DNA of 64,000 nucleotides from Welwitschia mirabilis. Its lineage: Eukaryota; Gnetophyta; Gnetopsida; Welwitschiales. Both the position numbers and the translations under genes were made by a program. Shown here in pieces: positions 22,369-32,194 of this stretch; the first letter of the stretch is position 1; every line of letters starts with the position of its first letter. The notes below the pieces were generated by a model that had not been told where the DNA came from, made no database searches, and saw only the letters and a list, made by a program, of their open reading frames with translations. The stretch covers positions 3,138,870 to 3,202,869 of the forward strand of contig JBOZIK010000001.1 in the NCBI GenBank assembly GCA_051453625.1, written 5' to 3'.

Positions 22369-22929
22369 TGTCATGACCCGGTTTTTAGTTTGGGCTTATG
22401 AGGCACTAAAAGTCATCATTTTCCCCCTTATTAACTAAATTACATTATGTTACATTAGTAACATTGCATAATTCGATTAAACATTACAACGGATTAATTA
22501 GGTTGCAACTGAAAGACTTACCTCTCAGTTACCCACAGGATTTATGTCAAGTAAACTATGTGATGATAGTCCACTGACTAATATCACAACCAACCTTAAT
22601 CAGAAATCTCAATTAGGAGCACAGATAAGAAGTGTGTAACTTGCGGTTGAGTGGTTNNNNNNNNNNAACCACACCTATGTAATCGTCTTTTGAAGGAGTT
22701 CAGACCACACAGTTTTATCTTGGACCTCGTTCTAATCTCCACCAATACGCATGAGTGTAAGATAAATCAAAATGATCCATATCAGTGGCATCTGGCAATC
22801 CCAGGTATGAAAAAATGCAAGAAATAATGTGACAATTTAATATTCAAACCAACATCAATAGATATTGCACACGAATATATATACATATGCATAGTAACTA
22901 TGTGTAAAAGCATAGGAGACAACCAGTCA
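22369..22929 (-). repeat. 5' (right) LTR, truncated at a sequence gap
   Basis: The first 561 bp match the left LTR start (17814 onward) closely, including 'acctctca(g/a)ttaccca', 'ccgtatcagtggcat' and 'gcacacgaatatatatacat'. The match stops at the 100-N gap. Sequence after the gap (23030 on) is not the expected continuation, so either the LTR is truncated or two contigs were joined here. Confidence 0.7.
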
Positions 22930-23029
22930 NNNNNNNNNNNNNNNNNNNNNNNNNNNNNNNNNNNNNNNNNNNNNNNNNNNNNNNNNNNNNNNNNNNNNNN
23001 NNNNNNNNNNNNNNNNNNNNNNNNNNNNN
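22930..23029. other. Sequence gap, 100 N
   Basis: Cuts the right LTR of the giant-LTR element, and the sequence after it is unrelated. Confidence 1.
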
Positions 23030-24600
23030 TCAGCATTGCAAAGTAGATTAATCATTATTAAAAAAGCTAAAGGAGCCAAAACCATATCCAGATAGGAAAA
23101 GAGGTATAGATTCTAAAGTGTGAAGGTCTTCTTCTTAATTGCAAGGGAAAAAAGCTAAAGAAAAACTTGATAAAAAGGAGAAAAGAGACAAGGCCTTGAA
23201 ATTTCAACATATGTATAGAAAACATTGATGAGGTGTTAAGTTTTTAAGATATTACTTGGCTTTTTCTAAATCCCCTCCTTCATACTTTGCCTATTGAAGG
23301 GGGAAAGTGGGAGAGGGCATAGGCGAGGAAGGGGGAGGAGGAATGGAGGGAGGTGAAGGCCAGGATGGGTTGATGGGGAAGGAGGGGAAATGGTTAAGAA
23401 CATAAAAATAGGTGAAAAACAAATTTAGTTAACTACAAATCTACTCCCCACTATTTCCATGAAGTAATAAAAATTTCTAAAAAATGGAAAATACATAGGT
23501 ATGCATTCCAAGCAAGAGAGAAAATAAATTTTTCCATTATATCACATTATAACAAGAATCTACAAAATGCTTCTCAAGTTAACTTTTTTTTATGAACAAG
23601 TTATACAAGGACAGGGCATTACAAGATTAGCCCAAAGGATAATTTTTTATTTTAACCAAAACACTACATTATGTTTATAACACTTTACATTATTGGACCT
23701 TAAAAATTTAGGAAGATGATAACAATTTCTGACTTAGAATTCTACCATTACTACTTGATGGTCAACTCGCTAAGTAGCCTTTGTACTTGTCAAAAAATGA
23801 TATGGATGTGAACTATGAAAAACATAGTTCTTAGTATGGCTTAAGCGAGGGGAAGAGGCTTTCAAGAAGAATGAAAGGTACTCAAATAAAACAAGAGGAG
23901 GAAAACTCAAAAATTTACAGGATGTAAATGTAATCATTTGATTATATTAATTTATGTTTAGAAAAATTCATAGTTTTAACAACACAAGTATGCCTTGACT
24001 AGAAGTGATTTCATTTATTTTTGTACATTTTCCCCTACTCTCACTAGTAGTTTACTTCCATGACTATAAAAGCCTAATAAAGGGTAACCCCTTTGAAGTT
24101 TGCATCACCTAGTTACCCTAGTAAGATTTAATTTTTATTATTTAACAAGTAAAGTATAAAAGATTATCTTTATCTGAAGGTCCAAGAGTTATTGCCTTAA
24201 AATTTTTAAATTTAAAAAAATAAGAAGTTCTTTAGAATTAACAATAAGCTAAGACAAAAAAAGATTGAAGAAAATAGACAATAATTGCACAAAGAAAAAG
24301 AATTTCAGCATTTAAAAGTAGATTAATCACTATCAATGAAGCTAAAGCAGCTAAAATCATGCCTAAAGAGGTTAAAAAAGTATATATTCTAAAATGGGAA
24401 GGTCTTTTTCTTAGCTTACAAGGGTAAAAAACTACAAATAAACTTGAGAAGAATAAGAAAAGAAATAAGGCCTTCAAGTTTTAGCTTATTTATAGAAAAC
24501 ATTAGTGATGGGGTTAAGTTTTCAAAACAACACTGGCTTTTTCATAAGAAACCTCCTTCACACTTGTCCTTTTGAAAAAAAACAATAATAAAAGAATTCT
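23030..24600. repeat. 290-bp direct repeat pair, 1.27 kb apart
   Basis: 23030-23320 and 24304-24600 align along their length ('tcagcatt', 'aagtagattaatca', 'gaaggtctt', 'ataaggccttcaa', 'tatagaaaacatt', 'ggctttttc') at roughly 75-80% by eye. The intervening 1 kb holds a G-rich purine stretch (23300-23390). The pair could be the LTRs of a small old element or a tandem duplication. No TG/CA ends, primer-binding site or target duplication were found. Confidence 0.55.
24238..24477 (-). other. Hydrophobic open frame inside the direct repeat
   Basis: A 79-codon minus-strand frame contains PCKLRKRPSHFRIYTF followed by long hydrophobic stretches. The other repeat copy (about 23.1 kb) encodes the equivalent 'KLRRRPSHFRIYT' in a shifted frame. 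Conservation may reflect shared DNA ancestry only. I do not recognise the protein. If real, it would be a small membrane protein with at least two helices. Confidence 0.2.
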
Positions 24601-26660
24601 CTTGTTAATTAAAGAAAAAGAATGACTTTAAGTAAGCATTTAAAACCTTAACATATTTTTAAAGTAACTAATCTCACTTAGAAAATAATCATCTTTCAAA
24701 ATTAATAAAACATTCTTGTGTAGGAACAAATTATGTTAAATTCAATTTTTCTTAACTGTGAGTTTGAGGACGAGACATAGGACTCATTTAATCTTAGCTA
24801 GAAATAGGTAGTATTCACATTTAAAATTTATGAAAAATTAAGCAAGATTACTTTTGGAAGTTATACTCCACCCCCTTCCTAAGATTTGCAACTCTCATGG
24901 TAAATGATTAGTTTAGAAAGCTAATAAGAAAATATCTCAATAAATGAATATTACTATAAAAAACCTAAACAAAATACTTTATGGTTAAAAGTGATAATGT
25001 AGATGGTAGGGGTGGTATAGAAAATAGATGAATTTTCTAAATACCCATAAGTTATGTGTATGAGAATGCATGAAACCAATTAGAAATATAATTATACATT
25101 CATCAACTCTTTTAATGTTAACCAAATCATCTTTCAAGACATCAATTTTGAATTATTTAGTAAAAATGAGGAATCTTCATACTGATCTAGAGCGTGATAG
25201 AATAATTAGGTCATTTCCTACTTACATATGCCCTTTGGAACTATTATAGTAATGCCTTCATAGCATAAAAGTTCATCAAAGTTTTAGGGTCTAGATTTTA
25301 ATAGTGAATTAGATAAGAACAACACAACACACTATAGTATACAATTCTAAGGATGAGATGAGAAAATTTACTACATAAAATAAAGAGTAGTTTTACTAGA
25401 GTATAAAGCATATAGTATAAGATTTTGCATCATGATAATCTTATACCTAATCGTTCTTCTCTTCTACTTATTTTCTCTCTCTCTCTCTTCACCCCTTAAA
25501 ATTAGAATAAAAATTCCATTTATTTTTTCTTAGATTGAGTATAATTTCATAAAGTAGGTTATTGTGAAAACTTCTACTGCTTTAACATAAAATTATTTCA
25601 TGTAGTAATGGCTATGAAGAAGGAAAATAATAAAGGGAAAATAAGGTTGGGAAAACAATAACATATAGTAACTAATTTTGTTATGATTCAAGAACATGAA
25701 AAAATTGAACATGAAAGGTGTGGTAAAAATTCATAATAACATGCTTCATAATTCCAATACATTAAAAAGATTAAAAAATGACATTATTTCTACTCACCAA
25801 GCTAACATAAGAAAGTGATTACAAGGTAATTCCTTTGTTTATTTTTTAAAATTTTTTAACCCTTTAAGAATAATTAAAACATAGTAAAAAAATACTTTTT
25901 GAAATCTAGAAAGTATGCATAAGAACTTATTTATTTATGGGCTAAGTAGTATATGGCATAATCATAGTTTATATTATCCAATGCTATTGGATTAAAGGTA
26001 AAAGTAATTAGGTTGGAGTTAGGAGGTTTTTTAGAATTAATAGTAATGCATGTTAGCTTTTTCCTCATGATAGATTTTTAGTCATTGGCCATTTATAATG
26101 AACTGACTATAGTTGGTTAGTTTTTAGTTATAATGCCCACACTACAATTTATTTTTGAAAGTCCTTCTTACTTGGTAACTAGTTTTTTAAGAGACTTATG
26201 TAATCTCATGCTGTATAATAAAGCTTTATCAATATCGTTGAAAATATTTCTTTTAATTTTTTTAATCATGATAATACTTCATATGTTTATTCATAATTTA
26301 TTATAGATTTACTACATAGTATATTATCTTATCTAATTTTTCTAGTTATAATATTCCTTTTGGGATGTTATCTTGATTATTAAGATTCAGTTTCTACCTT
26401 AACATCCACTACTTATTTTGAATATTTACTACTAATAAGAATTTTTTTTCATAGATGAGTTGATATGGAGTATAGCCTAACAAATTTTTTCATGTTATTA
26501 TCTAAGCCCATAATGCATCATTTAACTTATTATATCACTTCTTATTAAAATGAACTATTTTGACTAATATTCTTATAACCTCTCAATTATACTAGATCAT
26601 TTATTTGTGGATGATAAAAAGTAATGTTGACAAAATACAAATTTTGATGATTTCACTTCT
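24601..26660. other. AT-rich gene-free stretch
   Basis: No gene is seen. A short segment near 26180-26235 ('cttatgtaatctcatgc' then 'aataaagctttatc') resembles the poly(A) end of an LTR, but no boundaries or partner copy were found. Confidence 0.3.
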
Positions 26661-28099
26661 CAAATGTAATGTGTTTAGTATGTAAATAGGGTGTTAAAAA
26701 TATTTTTTAAGTTAACAAGATAGTTTATAAGATTCACACAAAAGACTCAAGGCCATAGATTATTCCATTTAGAATTCATAAAGCTTAGACATGTTTGACT
26801 ATAGACATATGTGGTGTAAAAGACATCTATGAGAAAGATGTCTATAAGATGGAAGATATCTATACTAAAACTAAATTAAAAATAGGAGAAAGATATCTAT
26901 AGGATAAAAGATGTCCATACTAAAACTTAACGTGAAACTAATGAAATAAGACTATGATATAAAAGACATCTATACTAAACTGAAGTAGGTGATAAAAAAC
27001 AATCTATGTGAACATGATGATAGTGATGATCTATTTATTTTCTAAGGATCTAAGTGGATTATGCATGATAAATTATTAATATCAAAAGGTTATAGAAATA
27101 GTAGTTTAAAGATTTTTCAATTCTTAACAAATTTACTAAAAACATCTCTCATGTCGAATACATTTGCGTAAAAGATGTCTATCAACATTAAAGATATTTT
27201 CTTGAAAGACATCTATGAGATTAAATATGTCTATTTTAAATTTGGTATAAAATAAATATAGCCATTAAATGATGGAAATTAGCCATTTATAATCATTGAA
27301 GAATAGTCAAACTAATTCAAATGGTCATCTTCCTAGGTAAATGGACTATATTGCTTTAAAAGGATAAAAAGCACAAAGAAACATGATTGAAGAACTTTTT
27401 AGGAAAAAGCATTTTTGAAACTACATAAGATGTAATCTTTTAAAATTGAATAAAGGATACTATCACTAAAAAACATCCTGAATTTCTATGTTCATCCACT
27501 AATTCATCTCTGATATTTGAATCCTGAAAGTAACTTCATCAAAGAAGAACTAAAACAACTACACTTGACATATCATTTTAGTCTTTTTTTATTTCATTCT
27601 AGTTTTGGCATTTTTTTTGTTGAAATATTTTATTTGTTAAATATTTTATTTATAATTCAAAATCATTTTATCTATCTCTCTTTTTAGGATCCCTTTCTTA
27701 AGAATTCCAAAGTCTAAGACAATCATTACATGGATGTCCTTCTTGAGATTGGCCAAGTTCTTAAGAGCATTTTTGAATATTAATTTGATGTAATTGTTGA
27801 GGAGAAGAGAGTTCTATCTTAAGAGGAGCATTTCATTTGATTGTAAGATTGGTGATACTCCAAAATGATTATTTTTATAGGTTAAATATATTTAGAGGTA
27901 TGAAGAAAAGCTACTTTCTACATGTTGACATATCTAAGTTGGGGAACCACGTAAATTAGTAAGATTTCCTTTTATACTTTTTATTAGTTCATTAGTTAAA
28001 TTTTATTTGATGGAACTCATTCATACTTCCCCTCTAAGTTTTATGATCTTTGAATAATATCAGAGTAAGTACTCACAAAAAGAAGTAATACCCTGAACA

Positions 28100-28440
28100 A
28101 TGAAAAGGATGCCATCTATCAGAGCTCTTATTTTTGATGGATCAAACTATGCCTATTAGAAGATAAGGATGTGGTTATACTTATACCCTTTCAAATTTTA
28201 GGTTGAAATAACATTGAAGATGGATACACAGAGCTAACAAAAACCTTCATAGATGTTGTAGAAAACACCCTTACATATGTCAAGTTTAGGTGGAAATGGA
28301 AAGACCAAGACAAAATAGACTTTACATATGATTCAAAGATAAAGAATGATCTCTATTTAGTCCTTACTATGAAAGAGTTTAACCAAATAGTTAGATGCAA
28401 AACTATCAAAGAGATATGGAATGTCTTAAAAGAGATGTAC
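28100..28440 (+). pseudogene. Copia gag, N-terminal part
   Basis: Starting at ATG 28100, the frame reads 'MKRMPSIRALIFDGSNYAY.KIRMWLYL', the usual start of a copia Gag ('PLFDG.NY..WK.RM..YL'). At 28370-28440 it reads LTMKEFNQIVRCKTIKEIWN ('L...EF..V..C.TAKEIW..L'). In-frame stops replace conserved residues, including a TAG for Trp. The reading stops abruptly at about 28440, where unrelated repeat DNA begins. Confidence 0.7.
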
Positions 28441-28449
28441 CTAATCATC

Positions 28450-28640
28450 ATACAAAACCTTGACTGATGCACTAGAACTAACAACATGGGTGTGCAGTCC
28501 TGTCACATAGAACCTTGACTGATGTACTGGAATCAATAACATGGGTCATGGGTATGTGGTCCCTTGGGACAGGTGTGGGAAAACCAACAACGTGAGTGTG
28601 TAGTCCTAGGAAAAGCCTAGTGTGACATCGGCCTTCACAC
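28450..28640 (+). repeat. ~55-bp degenerate tandem repeat, about 3 copies
   Basis: CCTTGACTGATG starts at 28458 and again at 28513 (55-bp period), each followed by 'taacaacatgggt' and 'gtcct'. A third, shorter copy lies near 28583 ('caacaacgtgagtgtgtagtcct'). It marks the left edge of foreign sequence inserted into the copia gag. Confidence 0.65.
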
Positions 28641-29772
28641 CACACCGCTAGGTATGGGTTGTGAATTATGTGGTGGAGAGGCTAGGTAGAAATCAACTAT
28701 AGGATTGAGGTAGAACTAGCCAAGTAACGAATCAAGACAAATAGCTTTATGAGTTATAACTAGACTATAAGAAATCTTGCTAGCCATAGACAAATGTTAT
28801 AATTGATGCCTCCCTTCTGAATCTGTTCTTGCTGATCCAACAACTAATATTCTATTACAGTGTGCATGTAGTAGGTAATTAAATAATAGAATCCAACAAC
28901 TACCTTATCCCCGTTATGTACAATGCCATCTCACAAATATGGCAACAAACTTGTACATAAGCTTCATAGGATAGTGTGTTTGAAAAGGATTTACATATAA
29001 CAATCTTGCACTTTCTAGGCTAGAAAATGTAGCCCTCCCTATTGCTCCAAGAATTCTGCACCATTCTGCAATTCCTTTGGACTATAAAAACTCTAGTCAT
29101 AATGCTCCTATAACACTTATGCACACATTACTACAGGAAGGATAATAATAGTTATATATGTGGTGTGGGATCATCTCATGTCTGTTAGATAACTGATCGT
29201 ATGAACTTTATCCACTGTAATGTCTCCATGTTCTAGGGCCAACCAAATATCCATACCACATATCTATGTGAAAGGTGTTGGATAAATATGCATGCTACCT
29301 GTACATAAGGAAGATGAATTGTTAAGTAATTAAAATTCTTGATTTGGATTGATGAAATGTAATATCATAGAATACAAGTTAAATAAATATTCTTTATGGT
29401 TTGACATTGTCTCAATGTTTACAATCATTGTAAATAAAATGCTTGAAAGCTTTATATTATTAGGTTGTTTAAATACCAATGATAATAATATTTTGATACT
29501 CTTTAGTTTCTCTAAATTTTTGCATTTCAAATAATGAAATGGGCTTTTTATTACAAAATGTAAACTTTTAAAAGAAACTTTTACAATGGCATAAATACGA
29601 GAAGGATTCACTTTTATGTGCTATCATGATTTGAAAATTTGGTCTCAGTTAAAATGATTACAAAGATAAAAAAAAACAATATAGATAAATCAACTTTTCA
29701 CTACAAAGTTTTAAGTTTGTTAACTATTCTTTAACAATAATTTTAGAAAAGATCCAAAATCAGTAACTAATT
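28641..29772. other. Inserted sequence of unknown type between gag break and small LTR element
   Basis: About 1.1 kb with no recognised domain. It lies inside the copia gag interruption together with the 55-bp repeat and the small LTR element, so more than one insertion event is likely. Confidence 0.35.
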
Positions 29773-30013
29773 TGTAGGAATTTAGACCCCATCAAGTGTA
29801 GTAAAGGACTAAAACTAAGAAGAATCTAGGGAGCAATTTTGGTATTCAATGGAAACAACTCATTCAATTTTATTACTAAGAAGGGATTTAAATATCCTAA
29901 TAGTACAATGAAAAATAGACATGTTGAATAGTAGGAGAGAAAAATTAGGAGGTGGTTTTAACTGCCATTTAAAAAAGAAATATGAGAGTTAATTACCCAA
30001 ATAAAATCCAACA
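29773..30013 (-). repeat. 3' (left) LTR of the small element
   Basis: 241 bp with TGTAGG/CCAACA ends. It is a direct copy of 31947-32184, with divergence suggesting an old insertion. Confidence 0.7.
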
Positions 30014-30115
30014 AATCCTTCCTTGATGACAAATATAAGAATTAGACTGTTATCATATTCAAAGTGCTAGAAATGCCTTTAGCATAACAATTCATATAAA
30101 ATTTATCACATAAGT

Positions 30116-30267
30116 ATGGATTGACCACGACAATGTGGACTAACCACAAAAATGTGAATTAAGCATGACAATATGGACTAATCATAAAAATGTGGACTAA
30201 CCATGACATTATAAACTAACCATGATAATGTGTACTAACTACAATAATACGGACTAATCATAATAAA
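30116..30267 (+). repeat. 19-bp minisatellite, 8 units
   Basis: Eight head-to-tail 19-bp units, consensus near ATGGACTAACCATGACAAT, each starting every 19 bases from 30116 to 30249, with one to six changes per unit. It is located in the interior of the small LTR element. No function is evident. Confidence 0.9.
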
Positions 30268-31781
30268 GAACAAATTCAAGCAAATTTTATCTTAAAAAAT
30301 ATCAAAAAAAGTATCTCAGACCACTTCTCACAATATCATCTTTATATGAAATTGCAATATTTATTGGTTGTGACAAGCACACAATCTAGCCTTTACTAAA
30401 ATTTCAAGTACTTAGCAAATGAGGGCGGGGGGAGGGGGAGGAACTAAAAGGAGAATAAATCCCATTTACTTTAACTTTTTTACCTCTATTCATCTCTCAA
30501 CATACAAAAAAAGGTATCTTTCTTTATTTTGTGTATTTTGCAAGTAATAACAAAGGCAAGTAAACTTGCTCAAAAGCTAATGTAGGGATAGAAAGAACAT
30601 GTCTACTAAATTATAATAGGAGGATGTGACAAAATATTTTTTAGATAGTAAAATAATACAACACATGGTTCCTGAAGCCCTTAAAGTTCTATCATGCATA
30701 GAGCTCCATTGGTTAAGACTTAAAGAAAACATGTTACTTAATCTTATTTTAAAAAAATTTTAAATTCACAAACAGAGGCCTAAAATTACTAGAAAGAGGA
30801 AGTGTAAAAATCTAGTGAACATCATGCTTACATATACTAATTCTATTAAACTTATACATAAACTTAATAAATCTAAATTATTCCCTTCTATCTACATCAT
30901 TGTGCCATTGAGCTTGGAGTACTGCATGGTGAAAATTGTTAATAAGAAAGAAAGATATAGGTCCAAAATCTAAAATACCCAAGAAATTTAGAAATATAAT
31001 AGCACCAAACAAATTCAGATAAGCAACATGGCTAATGATTTTGCTGACCTTGCTGGGCATGAACTCCATTCTACTCCTTGAAGAAAACACACCAGAGTTT
31101 TATTCTACAACTTCAAATTTCATTTCTGTCATGAAAAAAGGCCAACAACATACCTATATCTCTCCATTAAAATATTTGTCCAAAATGAAAATTTTCTTTG
31201 AAAATAATCTTTAATCATTCAATATCAAAAAACCTTGCATGGTGAGGGAAATAAAAAATGAATTTGATTCATGAAATTCCAATTTAAGCTAGAGTCTTTA
31301 ATTGATAATCTAAGATAATAACCCCTACAACTAGCATCAATTCCCCAACTAGGAAAACACATGATCAAATTTTTACAAAGGAATCATAAGGAAGTCCTAA
31401 TCTAGATAAAGATGCGAATGCTGCTCATTCCTGCTTGCAGAATAAGTCTACCAAAATGTTCCTTTTAGAGTGTAAAAAAATCTATAAAAATATCAACTAC
31501 AAGTTTTTTTATAAAAGTGTTTGCAACATGGATAGTCTTCTGACCTCCTTGGAAACTAGTATGGAGAGCTTATTGTTCTTCAAGTAGAACTGGAATTGGA
31601 CCTTTGATCTCAGAGTTTTTCTTAACAATATGAGCTTCGAAGCTTAGAAGTAATAAAGGTCTATAGAAATGCACCACACATTCTCAAATGCTAATTTCTT
31701 AAAATGGTTGCATTCTCTACATCTTGAAAGTAGCAATAGTAGTGAGAACCTATTGGATCTAAAGCAAAAAACTTACATCTC

Positions 31782-31837
31782 TTGCTATTTTCTTTGGATT
31801 GCTACTTTCTTGCTCTTTTCTTTGGATTGCTACTTTC
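31782..31837 (+). repeat. 28-bp tandem duplication
   Basis: Two 28-bp units (31782-31809 and 31810-31837), TTGCT(a/c)TTTTCTTTGGATTG and following, differ at one base. They are near the primer-binding-site end of the small LTR element. Confidence 0.9.
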
Positions 31838-31946
31838 TTTCATTGAATCCAAAGCATGAATAAGCACTACCATAGAGAAGGAATTTATAGGATTTGAAGG
31901 AAGTGTGATTAAGCATAAAGTCTTTCTACTAGCTTTGATACCAATT

Positions 31947-32184
31947 TTAGGGATTTAGATCCTATTAAGCATAGTGGAGACCAAGAACTAGAAATAACCC
32001 AGCGAGTAATTTTGATATTTAATGGAAATAACTCACTTAATTTTACTAATAATGAGGATTTAAATACCCTGACAGTACAACAAAAAAGGACATGTTGGAT
32101 AGCAGAAGAGAGAAATCAAGAGGTAGCTTTAACAATCATTTAAAAAATGAATTTGAGAGTGGACTATATAAATAAAATCCAATA
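31947..32184 (-). repeat. 5' (right) LTR of the small element
   Basis: A direct copy of 29773-30013, preceded on the plus strand by the reverse-oriented primer-binding site at 31932-31943. Its right edge lies against resumed copia gag sequence. Confidence 0.65.
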
Positions 32185-32194
32185 ATAAATCAGT

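Larger units (their letters stand above)
17814..22929 (-). mobile_element. LTR retroelement with ~4.4-kb LTRs and ~118-bp interior
   Basis: The left LTR runs from TGTCATGAC at 17814 to GTATTACA at 22250. The right LTR starts with the same TGTCATGAC at 22369 and is cut by a 100-N gap at 22930. Read on the minus strand the LTR starts TGTAATACC and ends GTCATGACA, so it has TG/CA ends. The interior (22251-22368) has a purine tract AAGGAGAAGAGAA directly against the left LTR and a primer-binding site TGGTATCATAGC three bases from the right LTR, exactly where both belong for a minus-strand element. There is no gag or pol. This makes it a non-autonomous element with giant LTRs. Superfamily is not provable from coding; the TGTAATA...CATGACA ends suggest Ty3/gypsy. 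Confidence 0.75.
29773..32184 (-). mobile_element. Small non-coding LTR element (2.4 kb) nested in copia gag
   Basis: Two direct repeats of about 240 bp, 29773-30013 and about 31947-32184, share 'ggattta/gaattta', 'caattttggtattcaatgg/taattttgatatttaatgg', 'aaaatgacatgttg'-like and 'aataaaatccaa' blocks. On the minus strand a primer-binding site TGGTATCAAAGC (31932-31943) lies next to the right repeat, and a purine-rich AAGGAAGGA (30015-30023) lies next to the left one. This makes a minus-strand LTR element. The 1.9-kb interior has no gag or pol, only a 19-bp minisatellite and short frames, so it is non-autonomous (LARD/TRIM-like). Confidence 0.7.

Noticed and set aside
30116-30267. Regular short repeats that could suggest a CRISPR array
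   Set aside because: The 19-bp units are contiguous without spacers, and the genome is a plant; it is a minisatellite.
30421-30442. G-rich run as a G-quadruplex candidate
   Set aside because: Has only three runs of three or more G that can be separated by loops, so the case for a stable four-run quadruplex is weak. The G-rich stretch at 23300-23390 is purine-rich but equally unproven.
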